A stretch of 64,000 bases of DNA from Petrolisthes cinctipes (Eukaryota > Arthropoda > Malacostraca > Decapoda > Porcellanidae), in NCBI GenBank assembly GCA_033782935.1, contig JAWQEG010000506.1:248001-312000 (forward strand), written 5' to 3'. Below are positions 62,000 to 64,000 of the stretch, piece by piece (position 1 is the first letter of the stretch; each line of letters starts with the position of its first letter). The notes below the pieces were generated by a model. That model did no database searches. It saw only the letters and a program-made list of their open reading frames with translations, and was not told the origin of the DNA. A program made the position numbers and the translations under genes.

Positions 62000-64000
62000 A
62001 AAATATTCTAGCACTAAGTAGGCATGTAGAGATCGCTTCTGGGACCCAAAAATATCGAATTTTCGTGAGTTTTGAGCCTGAATTTGAGATATAAACGGGT
62101 ACAGTAGATGCATACACATATTGACTTTGGGCACCTAAAATATCAATTTTCAGCATGTTCTTGGCCTGTAATTTGAAAATACTCAAACTCGGAGTAGGCA
62201 TGTACAGATCGATTCTGGGACCCAAAAATATCGAATTTTCGGGTGTTTTAAGCCTGAATTTGGGATATAAACGGGTACAGAAGATTCATAAACATATTGA
62301 CTTTGGGCACCTAAATTTTCGATTTTCATTATGTTTTGGGCCTGTATTTTGAAAATACTCTAACACTGAGTAGGAATGTACAGATCGCTTCTGGGACCCA
62401 AAAATATCGAATTTTTGGTTGTTTTGAGACTGAATTTGAGATATAAACGGGTACAGAAGATGCATGCACATATCGACTTTGGGCACCTAAAATATCGATA
62501 TTTAGCATATTTTGGGCCTATATTTTGAAAATATTCTAGCACTAAGTAGGCATGTAGAGAACGCTTCTGGGACCCAAAAATATCTAATTTTCGGTTGTTT
62601 TGAGACTGAATTTGAGATATAAACAGGTACAGAAGATGCATGCATATATCGACTTTGGACACATAAAATTTTGATTTTTTGCATGTTTTGACCCTATATT
62701 TTGAAAATATTCTAGCACTAAGTAGGCATGTAAAGATCGCTTCTGGGACCCAAAAATATTGAATTTTCGGGTGTTTTGAGCCTGAATTTGAATTATAAAC
62801 GGGTACTGAAGATGCATGCACATATCGACTATTTGCACATAAAATATCGATTTTTTGCATGTTTTGGGCCTATATTTTGAAAACATTCTAGCACTGAGTA
62901 GGCATGTACAGATCGCTTCTGGGACCCAAAAATATCGAATTTTCGGGTGTTTTGAGCCTGAAATTGGGATATAAACGGGTACAGAAGATTCATACACATT
63001 TTTACTTTGGTCACCTAAAATATCGATATTAAGCCCTGTTTTGCCCTGTATTTTAAAAATACTCTATCACGGAGTAGGCATGTACAGATTGCTTTTGGGA
63101 CCCAAAAATATCGAATTTTTCGGGTGTTTTGAGCCTGAATTTGAGATATAAAGGGTACAGAAGATGCATGCACATATCGACTTTGGGCACCTAAAATATC
63201 GATATTTAGCATGTTTGGGGCCTATATTTTGAAAATATTCTAGCACTGAGTAGGCATGTACAGATTGTCTTTAGGACCCAAAAATATCGAATTTTCGGGT
63301 GTTTTGAGACTGAATTTGAGATATAAACTAGTAAAGAAGATGCATACACATATTAAGTTTGGGCACCTAAAATATCGATATTTAGCATTTTTTGGGCCTA
63401 TATTCTGAAAATATTCTAGCACTAAGTAGGCATGTAGAGATCGCTTCTGGGACCCAAAAATATCGAATTTTTGTGTGTTTTGAGCCTGAATTTGAGATAT
63501 AAACGGGTACAGTAGATGCATACACATATTGACTTTGGGCACCTAAAATATCAATTTTCAGCATGTTTTTTTGGCCTGTAATTTGAAAATACTCAAACTC
63601 GGAGTAGGCATGTACAGATCGATTCTGGGACCCAAAAATATCGAATTTTCGGGTGTTTTGAGCCTGAATTTGAGATATAAACAGGTACAGAAGATGCATG
63701 CACATATCGAATTTGGGCACCTACAATATCGATTTTTAGCATGTCTTGGGACTATATTTGGAAAATATTCTAGCACTAAATCGGCATGTACAGATCGCTT
63801 CTGGGACCCAAAAATATAGAATTTTAGGGTGTTTTGAGCATGAATTTGAGATATAAACGGGTACAGAAGATGCATACACATATTGACTTTGGGCACATAA
63901 AATATCGATTTTCAGCAAGTTTTGGGCCTGTAATTTAAAAATACTCTAACACGAAGTAGGCATGTACAGATCGATTCTGGGACCACAAAAAAATCGAATT
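62000..64000. repeat. Domain IV: return to domain I-like monomers
   Basis: From about 62.1 kb, monomers with ACTCAAACTCGGAGTAGG (near 62,182 and 63,591), CATATCGAATTTGGGCACC (near 63,702), GCATGTCTTGGGAC, ATATTTGGAAAATATTC and AAATCGGCATG (near 63,778) appear. This last combination is that of 8,240-8,430 and 19,850-20,040 in domain I. The final 200 bp (AGAATTTTAGGGTG, CAGCAAGTTTTGGGCC, ACACGAAGTAGG) instead resemble 33.9 kb and 47.0 kb in domain II. The array continues past the window end. Confidence 0.75.

Larger units (their letters stand above)
1..64000. repeat. 176-bp tandem satellite array filling the window
   Basis: The same ~176-bp unit recurs head to tail from the first base to the last, about 363 times. 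Starting at GGCATGTACAG, consensus landmarks are GGGACCC at 21-27, AATATCGAATTTTCGGG near 31-47, GTTTTGAGCCTGAATTTG near 49-66, GATATAAACGGGTACAG near 68-84, ATGCATGCACATATCGAC near 88-105, TTTGGGCACC at 106-115, AAATATCGATATTT at 118-131, and TATTTTGAAAATATTCTAGC near 149-168. The spacing is seen directly, for example GGCATGT at 44,839 and 45,015. No monomer is inverted and no unrelated sequence interrupts the array. Array size, monomer length and higher-order structure are typical of centromeric or pericentromeric satellites; that role is inference. I do not recognise the family. No stretch longer than 300 bases contains anything else. Confidence 0.98.

Noticed and set aside
1..64000. Several hundred open frames of 60-201 codons on both strands, with similar Cys- and aromatic-rich peptides, as a possible repeat-protein gene family.
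   Set aside because: They are translations of the 176-bp repeat in rotating frames. Overlapping frames on the same DNA are equally open, many begin at non-ATG codons, and no promoter, splice pattern or known domain accompanies them. Differences between copies fall at all codon positions and include stops and frameshifts.
1..64000. CRISPR array, because of regular repeats.
   Set aside because: The units are 176 bp and contiguous, with no unique spacers and no cas genes.
1..64000. Identification as a known named satellite such as Arabidopsis 178-bp, Brassica 176-bp CentBr or primate alpha satellite.
   Set aside because: The length is similar, but none of the landmark sequences I recall for those families (for example AAGCTT-centred Brassica units or a CENP-B box) is present. 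I cannot assign the family without a database search.
1..64000. Telomere-type repeats or subtelomeric boundary.
   Set aside because: No run of TTTAGGG, TTAGGG or TTAGG units is present; TTTAGCATG in the monomer is only superficially similar.

Overview
The whole 64 kb window is one uninterrupted tandem satellite DNA array. It holds about 363 head-to-tail monomers of about 176 bp (consensus roughly 39% G+C), all in the same orientation. I see no protein gene, tRNA, rRNA, transposon, CRISPR array or unique spacer. The many 60-200 codon open frames are by-products of the repeat: 176 is not a multiple of 3, so any frame rotates from monomer to monomer until it meets a repeat-encoded stop. The monomer length, homogeneity, nested higher-order repeats and lack of genes fit centromeric or other heterochromatic satellite DNA of a eukaryote assembled from long reads. 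A plant is a reasonable guess, but I do not recognise the family and cannot name the species.

The monomer is itself an ancient dimer. In my hand-derived consensus, starting at GGCATGTACAG, bases 1-88 and 89-176 align without gaps at 59 of 88 positions (about 67%). The 176-bp unit therefore probably arose from two copies of an ~88-bp ancestor that diverged before the present array was amplified.

Layout. Domain I (1 to about 27,720) is strongly homogenised. A unit of roughly 13 kb starting at base 1 begins again at 13,016, and both copies carry later internal expansions: a 2,813-bp tandem duplication in the left copy (2,138-7,763), a 3,696-bp tandem duplication in the right copy (17,900-25,291), a ~1,055-bp-spaced duplication (13.4-15.1 kb), and shared 703-bp (4-monomer) and 528-bp (3-monomer) repeats. 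Domain II (about 27.7-50.9 kb) is more mixed. It introduces a monomer subfamily marked by CTATTTGCAC that I did not see in domain I, and has shorter local higher-order repeats (528, 352, 1,232 and 1,766 bp), a partial-monomer duplication of 102 bp at 46,432 and small indel markers. Domain III (about 50.9-62 kb) has a 2,815-bp (16-monomer) repeat, with a 1,583-bp (9-monomer) duplication nested in its second copy. Domain IV (about 62-64 kb) returns to monomers like those of domain I.

Nothing here works as a set of genes. What can be read is a history of unequal exchange and segmental amplification at many scales: 88, 176, 352, 528, 703, 1,055, 1,232, 1,583, 1,766, 2,813/2,815, 3,696 and ~13,000 bp. 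Boundaries below were placed by eye, usually to within tens of bases; identities are described rather than computed unless a count is given.
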